From: CAYPTY01 sp965659005
Lineage (GTDB): Bacteria > Bacteroidota > Rhodothermia > Balneolales > Balneolaceae
Reading direction: 5' to 3'
NCBI GenBank assembly: GCA_965659005.1
Contig: CBFHVG010000004.1
Coordinates: 1 to 22,423 of the forward strand
DNA length: 22,423 nucleotides
Within the stretch, counting starts at the first letter, position 1. Each line of letters starts with the position of its first letter. The notes below the pieces were generated by a model, which was not told where the DNA came from, did not search any database, and was given only the letters and a program-made list of their open reading frames with translations. The position numbers were made by a program, and so were the translations under genes. Of the stretch, positions 1 to 9,194 are shown piece by piece.

Positions 1-1
1 A

Positions 2-673
2 AAAGTAGGTGAAGAAATAGAAGTAGAAGATTTCTATAGTGACAACGAAATCATCAAAATTCCTTTAAAACAAGGCAAATCTATAGCTGAAAACGCAGAG
101 TTGTATTACGCAAAATCACGTAATGCAAAAGAATCTTATGCTCAGAGTGTTGGAAAAATACCATTGGTTGAGAGCCAAATTGAACTACTTGAGTCAATGA
201 AAAAGGAATTACAGAAAATTGAAGATTTCAAGTTGCTGGATTCATGGAAGAGCCATTATAGTGATCAAATTCAGTTAGATGAACTTGGTACTAATGAACA
301 AACCAAGTCAGATCCCTATAAAAAGACCTTTTTTGAAAGTTTTGAAATTTGGATCGGGAAGCATGCAAAAAGTAATGACAAAATCGTCCAGCTAAGCCAC
401 AAAGAAGACATTTGGTTGCACGCAAGAGGTGTTGGGGGTTCTCATGTTGTTATTAGAAACCGAAATAATAAAGAGCTCCCACCAAAAAGAGTGATTGAAA
501 AAGCGGCTTCTTATGCAGCATATTATTCCAAACTTAAGGGTTCAGATCTAGTGCCTGTTATCTACACTAAACGAAAATTCATTCGAAAGCCTAAAGGCGG
601 TGCTGCCGGGCTAGTTAAAGTGGACAAAGAAGAAGTTGTAATTGTTGAACCTGAAAAACCAGAAAATGGATAA
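2..673 (+). CDS. rqcH: RqcH/NFACT family protein, C-terminal part (5' end cut by window)
   Basis: This is the C-terminal ~223 residues of an NFACT (RqcH/FbpA/Tae2-like) protein, which in bacteria binds stalled 50S-peptidyl-tRNA complexes and directs C-terminal alanine tailing of the nascent chain. The reading frame is open from base 2, so the gene begins outside the window; a TTG at 101 is internal and not a start. A charged, probably coiled-coil segment (about bases 90-240) follows the family's typical 'NA..YY.K..NAK' stretch. It leads into an NFACT-R RNA-binding domain (about bases 320-655), recognisable by EDIWLHARGVGGSHVVIRN and by the KPKGGAAGLVKV stretch near the end. The stop codon overlaps the ATG of aroK, so the two are probably cotranscribed. 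Family assignment is firm. The RqcH name is inferred, because the N-terminal NFACT-N domain is not visible. Confidence 0.88.
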   Translation, partial: KVGEEIEVEDFYSDNEIIKIPLKQGKSIAENAELYYAKSRNAKESYAQSVGKIPLVESQIELLESMKKELQKIEDFKLLDSWKSHYSDQIQLDELGTNEQTKSDPYKKTFFESFEIWIGKHAKSNDKIVQLSHKEDIWLHARGVGGSHVVIRNRNNKELPPKRVIEKAASYAAYYSKLKGSDLVPVIYTKRKFIRKPKGGAAGLVKVDKEEVVIVEPEKPENG

Positions 674-1229
674 TTACAGATTAAGCAAATTCACAGATTC
701 ACTATATATCTGTGGTTTTATGGGAACCGGTAAATCAACTCTAGGTAAAAAGTTAGCTGTTAAACTGGATAAACCATTTATAGACCTTGATTCTGAAATT
801 GAAAAACGAGCTGCAATGAGCATACCTGAGATATTTCAGAAGCAAGGAGAAGCGGCTTTCAGGTCAATGGAATGGGAAGTTCTGAAGGATATAACTAAGA
901 CTTTTAAAGGGGTTATTGCCCTAGGAGGAGGGACATTACAGGAACAACGAATAGTTGATCACATAAAGTTATCTGGATTGCTTATCTTTCTGGATACACC
1001 ATTTGCGACAATTCTGGACCGTGTTAAAAGAAACAAAAACAGACCATTGCTTCTTGATGAACAAGGCCAGGTAAAAGAAGATGATGTACTTCAAAGTGAT
1101 TTAAGTACACTACTTGAAAAAAGACGACCACTATACGAACAGGCTCAAATCAAAATTAAGCGTTCTGAATATGAGGATCTCGATCAACTGGTCGAGGACT
1201 TAAGCAGACGCATCGCCCGATATGTTTAA
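666..1229 (+). CDS. aroK: Shikimate kinase
   Basis: Shikimate kinase phosphorylates shikimate at the 3-hydroxyl with ATP, the fifth step of the chorismate pathway for aromatic amino acids. The 187-residue protein has the usual family length. It shows a Walker A motif GFMGTGKST (residues 17-25), the FIDLDSEI segment (39-46) with the acidic Mg/shikimate residues, GEAAFR (61-66) with the substrate arginine, the GGGT shikimate-binding motif (87-90), and the lid RNKNRPLL (122-129). I chose the ATG at 666, which overlaps the previous stop by 8 bases. An in-frame TTG at 642 would only add residues unlike the family. It is followed directly by aroB, the third enzyme of the same pathway, through another 8-base overlap, so the two are probably translationally coupled. 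Confidence 0.95.
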   Translation: MDNYRLSKFTDSLYICGFMGTGKSTLGKKLAVKLDKPFIDLDSEIEKRAAMSIPEIFQKQGEAAFRSMEWEVLKDITKTFKGVIALGGGTLQEQRIVDHIKLSGLLIFLDTPFATILDRVKRNKNRPLLLDEQGQVKEDDVLQSDLSTLLEKRRPLYEQAQIKIKRSEYEDLDQLVEDLSRRIARYV

Positions 1230-2319
1230 GCAGATCGCCGTACATACTGAAACCATTCAGGATTATAAAATTCACCTGGGTGATCAGATATTCAATAATC
1301 ACTTATCAGAATTTCTTTCATCAGTGAAGATTGAGAGAGCAATTATGATGGTAGATTCGAATGTGTTTCAGCTTTACAAGAGCTTGATTTCAGAATTTAT
1401 TCAAGGGGCTTCGACGAATATAAGTTTGTACACTATACCAGCAGGAGAGCAAAGCAAATCGCTAAAGGAATTCGAAAAGGCCATAGACTTTTCACTAAAT
1501 CTTGGTGTTGATAGAAAAACAGCAATTATTGCAGTTGGTGGCGGTGTTATAGGAGATTTATCAGGTTATGTAGCTGCTTCCTTACTACGGGGACTTCCAT
1601 TAATTCATGTTCCAACAACTTTGCTTGCAATGGTGGATAGCTCTATTGGCGGAAAAACTGGTATAAATCATAGTAGTGGTAAGAACTTAATAGGTGACTT
1701 TTATCAGCCTTCAGCTATCATCAGTGATTTGAATTTTTTGAATAGTCTACACACAAGAGACTGGATAAATGGATTAAGTGAAATACTGAAATACGGTATA
1801 ATCCGAGACTTCAGTATTGTTGAAAATTGTTCAGAATTATTAAGTCGAGATGACTTCAAACAGGGCACGAAATGGATTGACCTGATTACAAAAAGTGCTC
1901 AGATCAAAATTGACATCGTCCAGCAAGACGTGCTGGAAAGCGGAGTGAGAGAGCATCTTAATTTTGGCCATACTTTTGCTCACGCAATTGAAAATTTTAC
2001 TGGATATGGAAAAATTACGCATGGGGAAGCCGTTTATGCCGGCATGTTAGCTGCCTTACATGCGGGTAGAACAATGGGTTTTAATGCTGAACCAGAACTC
2101 ATCCACTCTTTTAAACCCCTCTATAACATAGATTTATCTGAACTTGATGGAAATATTGATGCTCTTCTTGAGTTAATGAAGAGAGATAAAAAATCAAAAT
2201 CAGATCGAATAAGGCTTGTTTTAGCAAAAGATGTTGAGAATATCGTAGTTCAACCTATTGATGATCTCAGCATAATTGAAGAAGCCTGGGAATATATCAT
2301 CAACGAATTCAAATCGTGA
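1222..2319 (+). CDS. aroB: 3-dehydroquinate synthase
   Basis: AroB converts DAHP to 3-dehydroquinate using NAD and a divalent metal, the second step of the shikimate pathway. The 365-residue length is normal. Visible motifs are the NAD-binding GGGVIGDLSGYVA (106-118), the PTTLLAMVDSSIGGKTGIN block (131-149), SGKNLIG (152-158), EILKYG (187-192), the metal-site NFGHTFAHAIE (247-257) and HGEAV (267-271). By family alignment E187, H250 and H267 are the expected metal ligands, and all are present. The ATG at 1222 lies inside the end of aroK, and the stop forms GTGA with the next gene's start. Pairing with aroK is a common arrangement and supports coordinated supply of aromatic precursors. Confidence 0.96.
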   Translation: MFKQIAVHTETIQDYKIHLGDQIFNNHLSEFLSSVKIERAIMMVDSNVFQLYKSLISEFIQGASTNISLYTIPAGEQSKSLKEFEKAIDFSLNLGVDRKTAIIAVGGGVIGDLSGYVAASLLRGLPLIHVPTTLLAMVDSSIGGKTGINHSSGKNLIGDFYQPSAIISDLNFLNSLHTRDWINGLSEILKYGIIRDFSIVENCSELLSRDDFKQGTKWIDLITKSAQIKIDIVQQDVLESGVREHLNFGHTFAHAIENFTGYGKITHGEAVYAGMLAALHAGRTMGFNAEPELIHSFKPLYNIDLSELDGNIDALLELMKRDKKSKSDRIRLVLAKDVENIVVQPIDDLSIIEEAWEYIINEFKS

Positions 2320-5300
2320 AATACCTTCGGTTGGTACATAAAACTTGGGATTATTTTTGGCGGGTAGTGATCATACTCTCTGCTATTACCATTATTTTAT
2401 GTGGACTTCTCTTTGGTGTATTGCAATTAAAATCGACTAAAGACTTCCTGGCTTCTCAGGCTGAAAATACCTATTCAGATCAGTTTAATGGCATACTAAG
2501 TATCGGAAGCTTCGATGGTTTATTGCCTTACGATTTTAACCTTCAGGATATAAAAGTATATGCAGATTCCTCCTCAGCGGAGCCTTATATCTATCTTGAC
2601 TCACTTACCTTTGGCATAGATCCTTTTCAGCTTTTGCAAAGAGAAGTAGTTGTTAACAACCTTAATCTGACTAATCCGGTCATTAATCTCGAATATTTCG
2701 AGAGTTTGAATCTTGAAAATAGAGAGCTAAATGATGAACAAGGTGACTCTACGTCTAAGAAAGCAATAGAGTTTATTGTACCTGCACTTGGTATAACTAA
2801 TGGTTTGATTCAAATTGGGTCAGTTCAATATGCGGATTCAAATATTTCTCTACCGGATATCTTGGTTCTGGAGAATCTGGATGCTCAACTTTATCTAGAT
2901 CTGAATAGTACTGAACAATTTCTGGATATTGAGAAGTTGGATTTCGATCTAAGAAATAGTGAATTGGGCAATATTAACATGAATGGGCAAATTTTTAGTG
3001 ATGCTCAGTTTTTGGAGTTCAATGCATTTAAACTCTCGCTTGAGAAATCATTTATTGATTTTAGCTTTGAATTAGGCGGTTTAAATATCCGAGATGATTC
3101 GTTTTATGAAATGATTGAGGAAGCTTCTCTAAATATAGATATAGATGCATCCTATTTTGAAATGGATGAAATTGCTAAGGTTTACAGGGTTGAAAATCTT
3201 CCAAGCAGTTCAATTCAAGTTGAGTTTCATGGTCTGGGTGATATTGATTCACTTGATATTGAAAGATTAAATGTTGTGTCTGATGACCATATTGTATCAG
3301 TAAACGGCTATATCAATGAGCTTAATTCAGAAGAGAATCTAAACTATGAGTTTAATATTGAACAGGCTCATATCGAAGGGAACCAACTTGATTTCCTTAA
3401 TCTTAATCTGACGGAAGAACAAAAAAATTCAATAACCGACATTCAGTGGTCCGGTTCGTTTGGAGGTTCATTAAATGAAATATTTGGGAATCTTCTGCTA
3501 AGAAGTTCTAGAGGTCAACTAGGATTAACTTTAAATACTGAATTCGATAATGACAGTTTTCTGAATACTGATTTAGAATTTGATTCACTTAACATTTCAG
3601 GACTCTTTCCAATCCAATTAGATTCAACAAGTATAAATGGTTCGGCTAGTTTGTCAATTGACAGTAAGGACCTATCAAAGACATCAGGTCTAGCCACTTT
3701 AAAATTTTCAGATGTTTTAGTTGATGATTATTTCATTGACGAGATAGTTGCGGAGAGTGAAATCAAAAGTGGTTATTTCAACCCAAGACTTATTGCAAGG
3801 ATGGGAGACTCAGGGTTACAACTGTCATCAGAAATAAATACCCAAACAGATCTTAACTCATATAAATTAAAAATTGGGATTGAAAAACTTAATCTGGCGG
3901 AATTCATTACTGTCAGGGGTCTTGAAAAGACTGAATCAAACTTTACAATCGATGTTACAGCCTATGGGAACTCAGTATCTGATTTATATGGTCAATTAAG
4001 TATTGATGCTGACTCATCGATAGTAAACGGGGATACTTTGGAAATTCACCAACTTTATTTCGATTTGAATTCCCCAGAAGAAGATCGAGTATTGCGCCTC
4101 ACAAGTACTCCAGTTGATATCACACTAAGAGGTGATATTAATCCAGTCAAAATCAGGCAAATGATGAATCACTGGAATGAATATTTTATTCAACGATATA
4201 AGTCAGAGCTGCTATTTACTGAGAATATTCCAATTTCAGAGGATTCACTAAATGCCGAACAGCTTAATATTGCATATCAGATTCAATCAAAAGATTTGAA
4301 TTTGATAAATGAGTACATGCCTGCTTTTCCTGAAATTACATCTTCGGCATCGCTGATTGGAAATTTAAATGTTGATTCAAAAAATCTCTTATTCAATCTG
4401 AGTTTAGTGGATGTTTTCAACACATTCGATGAAGTATTAGTTGACTCATTAGTAACTCAGGTGACTGGTAATTTTCGATATAATAGTGAGTTGAAAGATT
4501 TCTCTGGTCTTGACTTCAATACATATATAAAGAACATTGAATATGGTGAATATCAAGCTCAGGGGCTGAATTTTGAACTTCAACTGGATAATGATTCACT
4601 ATTCATATTTCAGAGCGTTGATTCACTTGGAATTGAAGCAAATTTATATCTGGAAGCTCAGGCAAAGTTGATAGATTCTGCGCATGTGTTACAGCTAAAT
4701 GATTTTCAGCTGGGATCTGACTCTTACAAGTGGTTGAATCTGAATCAACCTCAGATAAGTTATACTGAAAATAAAGAACTCATTTTTGATGAGTTACAGT
4801 TTATCAACGATCAACAATTACTCAGATTAAATGGAGTGATTAGTTCAGATGTTCAGGATTCGATGTTTTATTATATCGAAAATATTGAACTGGAAGACTT
4901 GTCAGCAATACTCAATGGTAGGGTACAGTTTGCCGGTTTATTAAATGGAAATTTTTCGACTCGTTCTTTAACCAGAAGTCCATCAATACAAGGTGATATA
5001 AACATTGATGGTTTTGAGATAGATGAACAGGTTGTTGGTGATATTGACATAAGTAGTGTTTTCAACGAGCCATTGAATCGCTTTGATACAAGTATCAACA
5101 TTTTAACCGATTCACTAAAATATCCTGATTATTTCATACGAAATGATCGCTCGGGTCAGAATATTGAAATAGCTGGGTATATCAATGCTCCAGATCCCAT
5201 CACTCAGGAAATCCCGGATTCACTCTACAATTTTAGATTGAAATTTGATGATATCGATATGTGGATTTTCCCCATTATTGCTCCAAAAGTGTTTACTGAA

Positions 5301-6998
5301 ATGGAAGGAAGGGTTACAGGATCAGGATATTTTAAAGGTAATATCAATGATTTTGATTACAGGATTGGATACTCAGCTACAGAGTCTATATATATTCGCC
5401 CTAGATTTTTAGATACCTACTATTATGCTCTGGGAGAAATTACTTTCTCTTCTGAGAATGGCCTGGAATTTGACGATTTCTTCATTATTGATCCAACAGG
5501 TGGTGTTGGAACCTTAAACGGCACTTATAACTTCAATAATTTTTCCAAGAATCATAGTATTGATCTTACTTTGGATCTGGATGCCTTTCATTTCTTGAAT
5601 AACACCTTCAGCATCGATCAACCTTTCTATGGAGATGCATTTGGTGATGGACGTATTCGGATGACAGGCACAAGTTTCGAGCCTGTAATAACAACAGTAG
5701 GTCCATTGATTCTAACAGAGGGTACGTATATTGGAGTGCCATTACTTGAAGAAACACAAATTGAGCAGGATAGAACCTTTATTCGAAGGGTAAAATCATT
5801 TGAAAATTTAGAAGCTCAAGATGGAAACACTTCATCAGCTGCAAATAGGGGATCTAATCTTGACCCGCAAGAACTCACTTTTATTGAGCGTTTCACTTTA
5901 GATCTACAGTTTGAAACAGCTAATTCAATGAATGTAGATCTTATTTTTGATAATGTGACCGGCGATGTCATTTCAACTCAGGGGACAGGACGTCTACAAA
6001 TCACACTTGAGGATCAGGATCTAAGTATGTTTGGTAGATATGATATACAGTCTGGTAACTACAACTTCGTTTCCGGTGATATCTTTACGAGGCGTTTTTT
6101 ACTTAATCCAGGAGGATCTATTACTTGGGAAGGCCGACCTGATGATGCCCGTCTAAACCTACAGGCAGTTTATCGTTCAAGACCTGATATCAGGACTTTA
6201 TCATGTGCGAATCAAAATCGGTTAAATGATCCAAACGAACTTCCACAACGAAGGCAAGTTGATTTATCATTGAATATTGGGGGAACTATATCAGCAATTG
6301 ATAACAGCTTTTCATTTCTGCTTCCAAATACCATCGACAATATTCAGGACAACACTCTCACAACACAATTAAATGCTCTGAATGGAACTGAAGATGAGAA
6401 ACTACTTCAAGCTACATCTCTACTGTTAACTGGGCGTTTCGTATCAATATGTTCTTCTCAGGAAGCAAACTCGACATTAACGGAAGGACTATCAGGATCC
6501 AGTGTTGTATTAAATCCATTGCTTTCAAGTCAGGTGATTAGCCCTTTACTCTCATCACAGATAAATTCTTTACTAAGAAGTGATGTTAGCTCACTTGATA
6601 TCGATTTCAATCTTAATGAATTCAATCAGGTAGATTTGGGTGTTGCCCTTCGCTTATACAATGATAAACTAATATTCAGAAGAGAGGGACAGTTGACCGG
6701 ACAGCAGTCTAATATTGGTGATATTGGTGCGACATACCGTATTAACCAGACAATCTCTGTAACAGCATTTCATAGACAGGACCCTTCATTTGGTTCTGGA
6801 TTAAGTAATACTACTCAACAGGTTCAGGACATAAATGGGCTTGGTATAAAAGCTCAAATCGAATTCGACAAAGGCAACGAATTGTTTACAAAAATAGGTC
6901 GCTTTTTTGGTAGATTGTTCGGAGTACGAAGGTCAGGAAAGAACAATAGCAATACCGAACAAATCACAGAATCACGCGAAACTACGAATGACGAATAA
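2316..6998 (+). CDS. tamB: TamB-family inner-membrane-anchored protein (DUF490 C-terminus)
   Basis: This 1560-residue protein matches the TamB/DUF490 plan. A short cytoplasmic N-terminus leads into one membrane segment (about residues 16-36). A very long periplasmic region follows, made of repetitive beta-strands with alternating polar and hydrophobic residues and recurring 'DSL' and 'LNLxN' phrases. The conserved C-terminal DUF490 region covers about residues 1150-1500 and includes GGSITWEGRPDDARLNLQA near 1265. TamB and other AsmA-like proteins bridge inner and outer membranes and are implicated in phospholipid transport and in outer-membrane protein insertion with TamA. The start is a GTG in a GTGA overlap with aroB; no ATG lies near, and this start places the membrane anchor correctly. 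It overlaps rnr by 11 bases. It is longer than E. coli TamB (1259 residues). Apart from one in the anchor I see only two cysteines, C1297 and C1379, both in the DUF490 region. Confidence 0.88.
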   Translation: MKYLRLVHKTWDYFWRVVIILSAITIILCGLLFGVLQLKSTKDFLASQAENTYSDQFNGILSIGSFDGLLPYDFNLQDIKVYADSSSAEPYIYLDSLTFGIDPFQLLQREVVVNNLNLTNPVINLEYFESLNLENRELNDEQGDSTSKKAIEFIVPALGITNGLIQIGSVQYADSNISLPDILVLENLDAQLYLDLNSTEQFLDIEKLDFDLRNSELGNINMNGQIFSDAQFLEFNAFKLSLEKSFIDFSFELGGLNIRDDSFYEMIEEASLNIDIDASYFEMDEIAKVYRVENLPSSSIQVEFHGLGDIDSLDIERLNVVSDDHIVSVNGYINELNSEENLNYEFNIEQAHIEGNQLDFLNLNLTEEQKNSITDIQWSGSFGGSLNEIFGNLLLRSSRGQLGLTLNTEFDNDSFLNTDLEFDSLNISGLFPIQLDSTSINGSASLSIDSKDLSKTSGLATLKFSDVLVDDYFIDEIVAESEIKSGYFNPRLIARMGDSGLQLSSEINTQTDLNSYKLKIGIEKLNLAEFITVRGLEKTESNFTIDVTAYGNSVSDLYGQLSIDADSSIVNGDTLEIHQLYFDLNSPEEDRVLRLTSTPVDITLRGDINPVKIRQMMNHWNEYFIQRYKSELLFTENIPISEDSLNAEQLNIAYQIQSKDLNLINEYMPAFPEITSSASLIGNLNVDSKNLLFNLSLVDVFNTFDEVLVDSLVTQVTGNFRYNSELKDFSGLDFNTYIKNIEYGEYQAQGLNFELQLDNDSLFIFQSVDSLGIEANLYLEAQAKLIDSAHVLQLNDFQLGSDSYKWLNLNQPQISYTENKELIFDELQFINDQQLLRLNGVISSDVQDSMFYYIENIELEDLSAILNGRVQFAGLLNGNFSTRSLTRSPSIQGDINIDGFEIDEQVVGDIDISSVFNEPLNRFDTSINILTDSLKYPDYFIRNDRSGQNIEIAGYINAPDPITQEIPDSLYNFRLKFDDIDMWIFPIIAPKVFTEMEGRVTGSGYFKGNINDFDYRIGYSATESIYIRPRFLDTYYYALGEITFSSENGLEFDDFFIIDPTGGVGTLNGTYNFNNFSKNHSIDLTLDLDAFHFLNNTFSIDQPFYGDAFGDGRIRMTGTSFEPVITTVGPLILTEGTYIGVPLLEETQIEQDRTFIRRVKSFENLEAQDGNTSSAANRGSNLDPQELTFIERFTLDLQFETANSMNVDLIFDNVTGDVISTQGTGRLQITLEDQDLSMFGRYDIQSGNYNFVSGDIFTRRFLLNPGGSITWEGRPDDARLNLQAVYRSRPDIRTLSCANQNRLNDPNELPQRRQVDLSLNIGGTISAIDNSFSFLLPNTIDNIQDNTLTTQLNALNGTEDEKLLQATSLLLTGRFVSICSSQEANSTLTEGLSGSSVVLNPLLSSQVISPLLSSQINSLLRSDVSSLDIDFNLNEFNQVDLGVALRLYNDKLIFRREGQLTGQQSNIGDIGATYRINQTISVTAFHRQDPSFGSGLSNTTQQVQDINGLGIKAQIEFDKGNELFTKIGRFFGRLFGVRRSGKNNSNTEQITESRETTNDE

Positions 6999-9156
6999 AC
7001 CTAATCTAAGCTCCCTCGAAGAGACGATCTTAGACCTACTCGAGCATAATCTTGAAGCACGTCTGTCCATCGAATACTTTCAGGATTTTTTACGCTTCTC
7101 ATCCAAAAAAGAACTCAAAAAGTTAAATAAAGCAATTCAGAGGCTGGAACATCTGAAATTAGTAAAGGAAGAAGGAGGAGAAGTTCGGCTTAGAATAAAT
7201 GCACCTGAAACGGAAAAAGTAGTTGAAGAAGAAGATCCAAACGTACTTGTTGGACAGATAGACATTACTAGTAAAGGTGCGGCCTATGTATCAGTAGAAG
7301 GAATTGAAGAGGATATCAGAATTTCTTCAGATCAAAAGGGCTTAGCCCTGCAGGGTGATTGGGTTAAAATAAAAATCATTGGAAAAGGGAAGAGGGATAG
7401 AAGAACCAAGGGAAAGGTTTTAAGTGTAGTAGAAAGAGGAAAAGACAATTATGTTGGAACCCTCAAGGTGATCAATAAAAGTGGATACATTATTGAATCA
7501 GACCATCGCTCTGCACATGTTGATTTCTTTGTTCAGCCTGAAAACCTAAATAAAGCAGGTGACAGGGATAAAGTATTATTTACGCTGGAAAGTTGGGTTC
7601 ATCCGAAAGCATTACCAGAAGCTAAGATTATCAAAGTACTCGGTAAAAGTGGTACTAACGAAGCCAATATGCTATCCATTTTGGCAGAAAAAGAGTTTAA
7701 CATTGACTTCCCGCAGGATGTTTTAGCTTTTGCTCAAAATATTCAAACCGAGCTGGATGAAGATGAATGTTCGAAAAGAAGAGACATTCGTGATGAAATA
7801 GTTTTTACTATTGATCCACATGATGCTAAAGATTTTGATGATGCAATAAGTATAGAAGTACTTGAGAATGGAAATTATTATTTAGGGGTACATATTGCAG
7901 ATGTAACGCATTATATGCCTCCCAAATCGGCTTTAGATCTTGAAGCATATGAAAGAGCTACATCTATTTATCTTGTTGACAGAGTAATTCCAATGTTACC
8001 AGAACGATTGAGTAATGGGGTGTGTAGTCTTCGGCCTCATGAAGACAAGTTTACATATAGTTGTTTTATGGAAATTTCACCACAAGCTAAATTGGTTTCA
8101 TATTCTGTTGAAGAAACAGTTATACATTCAAAACAGAGGTTCACTTATGAAGAAGCTCAAGCCATAATTGATGGGGAAGATCATGAGCTGAAAGATAAAG
8201 TGCTTATGGCCCGAGACCTAGCTAAGATTTTAAATAAGAAACGTTTTGAGAATGGTGCAATAGATTTTAATTCACCTGAACCAAGGTTTGTTCTTGATGA
8301 AAATGGCAAACCTTTAAGCGTTAAAATTAAAGAAAGATTATTTGCTCATCGATTGATCGAGGAATGTATGTTGATGGCAAATAAAACGGTTTCCCATCAC
8401 ATAGAAGTTCTTAGAGAACAACATGGTAAAAAGAAAAAGAAAGATTTTTATCCATTCTTTTATCGTGTTCATGATAAACCGGATACTGAGAAAATGGGAG
8501 ATGTGGCTGAAAACGTGAAGCCTCTCGGAATAAAGTTTAATGTTTCTAAACATATGACAGCCAATGATATTCAGGAATTGCTGAGTCAGGTTAGAGGAAC
8601 TGCATATGAGTCTATTATCAATGGATTAACACTAAGAGCAATGGCCAAAGCCATTTATAGTCCGGACAATCACGGACATTTTGGTTTAGGATTTCAATAT
8701 TACACACACTTTACAAGTCCTATTCGCCGTTATCCCGACGTAATTGTTCACAGAATGCTGAAGGCCTACAATGATAGTGCGAAAACTTACAGTTATAAGG
8801 AACTCCAGAAATTTGGAGAGCATTGTAGCGATAAAGAACGTAGTGCAGTTGAAGCAGAACGTGATTCGATCAAACTCAAACAGGTTGAATTCCTGTCTGA
8901 TAAGATTGGCGAACAGTTTACAGGTACCATAAGCGGAGTTATCGAAAGAGGCATCTTCGTTTTATTGGATGATATTTATTGTGAAGGCATGATTCGAGTA
9001 TCAAAACTCAGAGGCGATTATTATTTCTATGATCAAAGGAGCCATAGCTTGATTGGAAGATCAACAGGCACTAAGTATCAACTGGGTGATAAAATCGAAA
9101 TCACAGTCGAAAACACTGATCAGGAAAAACGTCAAATAGATTTTGAACTGGCTTAA
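6988..9156 (+). CDS. rnr: Ribonuclease R (3'-5' exoribonuclease, RNB family)
   Basis: RNase R degrades structured RNA processively from the 3' end and participates in rRNA, mRNA and tmRNA-linked decay. The 722-residue protein has, in order: a helical N-terminal winged-helix-like domain (about 1-70), cold-shock-type OB domains (about 85-260), the RNB catalytic domain (about 265-610) and a C-terminal S1 domain (about 640-720). The catalytic motif IDPHDAKDFDDAIS begins at residue 275; D276, D282, D284 and D285 correspond to the four metal-binding aspartates of E. coli RNase R. The motif HFTSPIRRYPDVIVHR is also present. The protein ends just after S1 and lacks the long lysine-rich tail of the E. 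coli enzyme. I chose the ATG at 6988, inside the end of tamB, because the upstream TTG at 6907 would add tamB-shadow sequence. Grouping with RqcH fits RNA and translation quality control, but that is inference. Confidence 0.95.
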   Translation: MTNKPNLSSLEETILDLLEHNLEARLSIEYFQDFLRFSSKKELKKLNKAIQRLEHLKLVKEEGGEVRLRINAPETEKVVEEEDPNVLVGQIDITSKGAAYVSVEGIEEDIRISSDQKGLALQGDWVKIKIIGKGKRDRRTKGKVLSVVERGKDNYVGTLKVINKSGYIIESDHRSAHVDFFVQPENLNKAGDRDKVLFTLESWVHPKALPEAKIIKVLGKSGTNEANMLSILAEKEFNIDFPQDVLAFAQNIQTELDEDECSKRRDIRDEIVFTIDPHDAKDFDDAISIEVLENGNYYLGVHIADVTHYMPPKSALDLEAYERATSIYLVDRVIPMLPERLSNGVCSLRPHEDKFTYSCFMEISPQAKLVSYSVEETVIHSKQRFTYEEAQAIIDGEDHELKDKVLMARDLAKILNKKRFENGAIDFNSPEPRFVLDENGKPLSVKIKERLFAHRLIEECMLMANKTVSHHIEVLREQHGKKKKKDFYPFFYRVHDKPDTEKMGDVAENVKPLGIKFNVSKHMTANDIQELLSQVRGTAYESIINGLTLRAMAKAIYSPDNHGHFGLGFQYYTHFTSPIRRYPDVIVHRMLKAYNDSAKTYSYKELQKFGEHCSDKERSAVEAERDSIKLKQVEFLSDKIGEQFTGTISGVIERGIFVLLDDIYCEGMIRVSKLRGDYYFYDQRSHSLIGRSTGTKYQLGDKIEITVENTDQEKRQIDFELA

Positions 9157-9194
9157 ATCTATTATCATTATTCAGAGATTACACATTACTATAT

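Noticed and set aside
642..665. TTG start extending aroK upstream by 8 residues
   Set aside because: It lies inside the rqcH coding end and adds non-family residues; the ATG at 666 gives the normal shikimate kinase N-terminus.
3240..4640. Recurring GATTCACTTG-like strings and 'DSL' phrases in tamB
   Set aside because: They reflect the repeated beta-strand amino-acid pattern and codon preference, not a DNA repeat family.
6907..6987. TTG start extending rnr by 27 residues
   Set aside because: The added residues are a shifted-frame reading of the tamB 3' end; the ATG at 6988 is a better start with an 11-base overlap.
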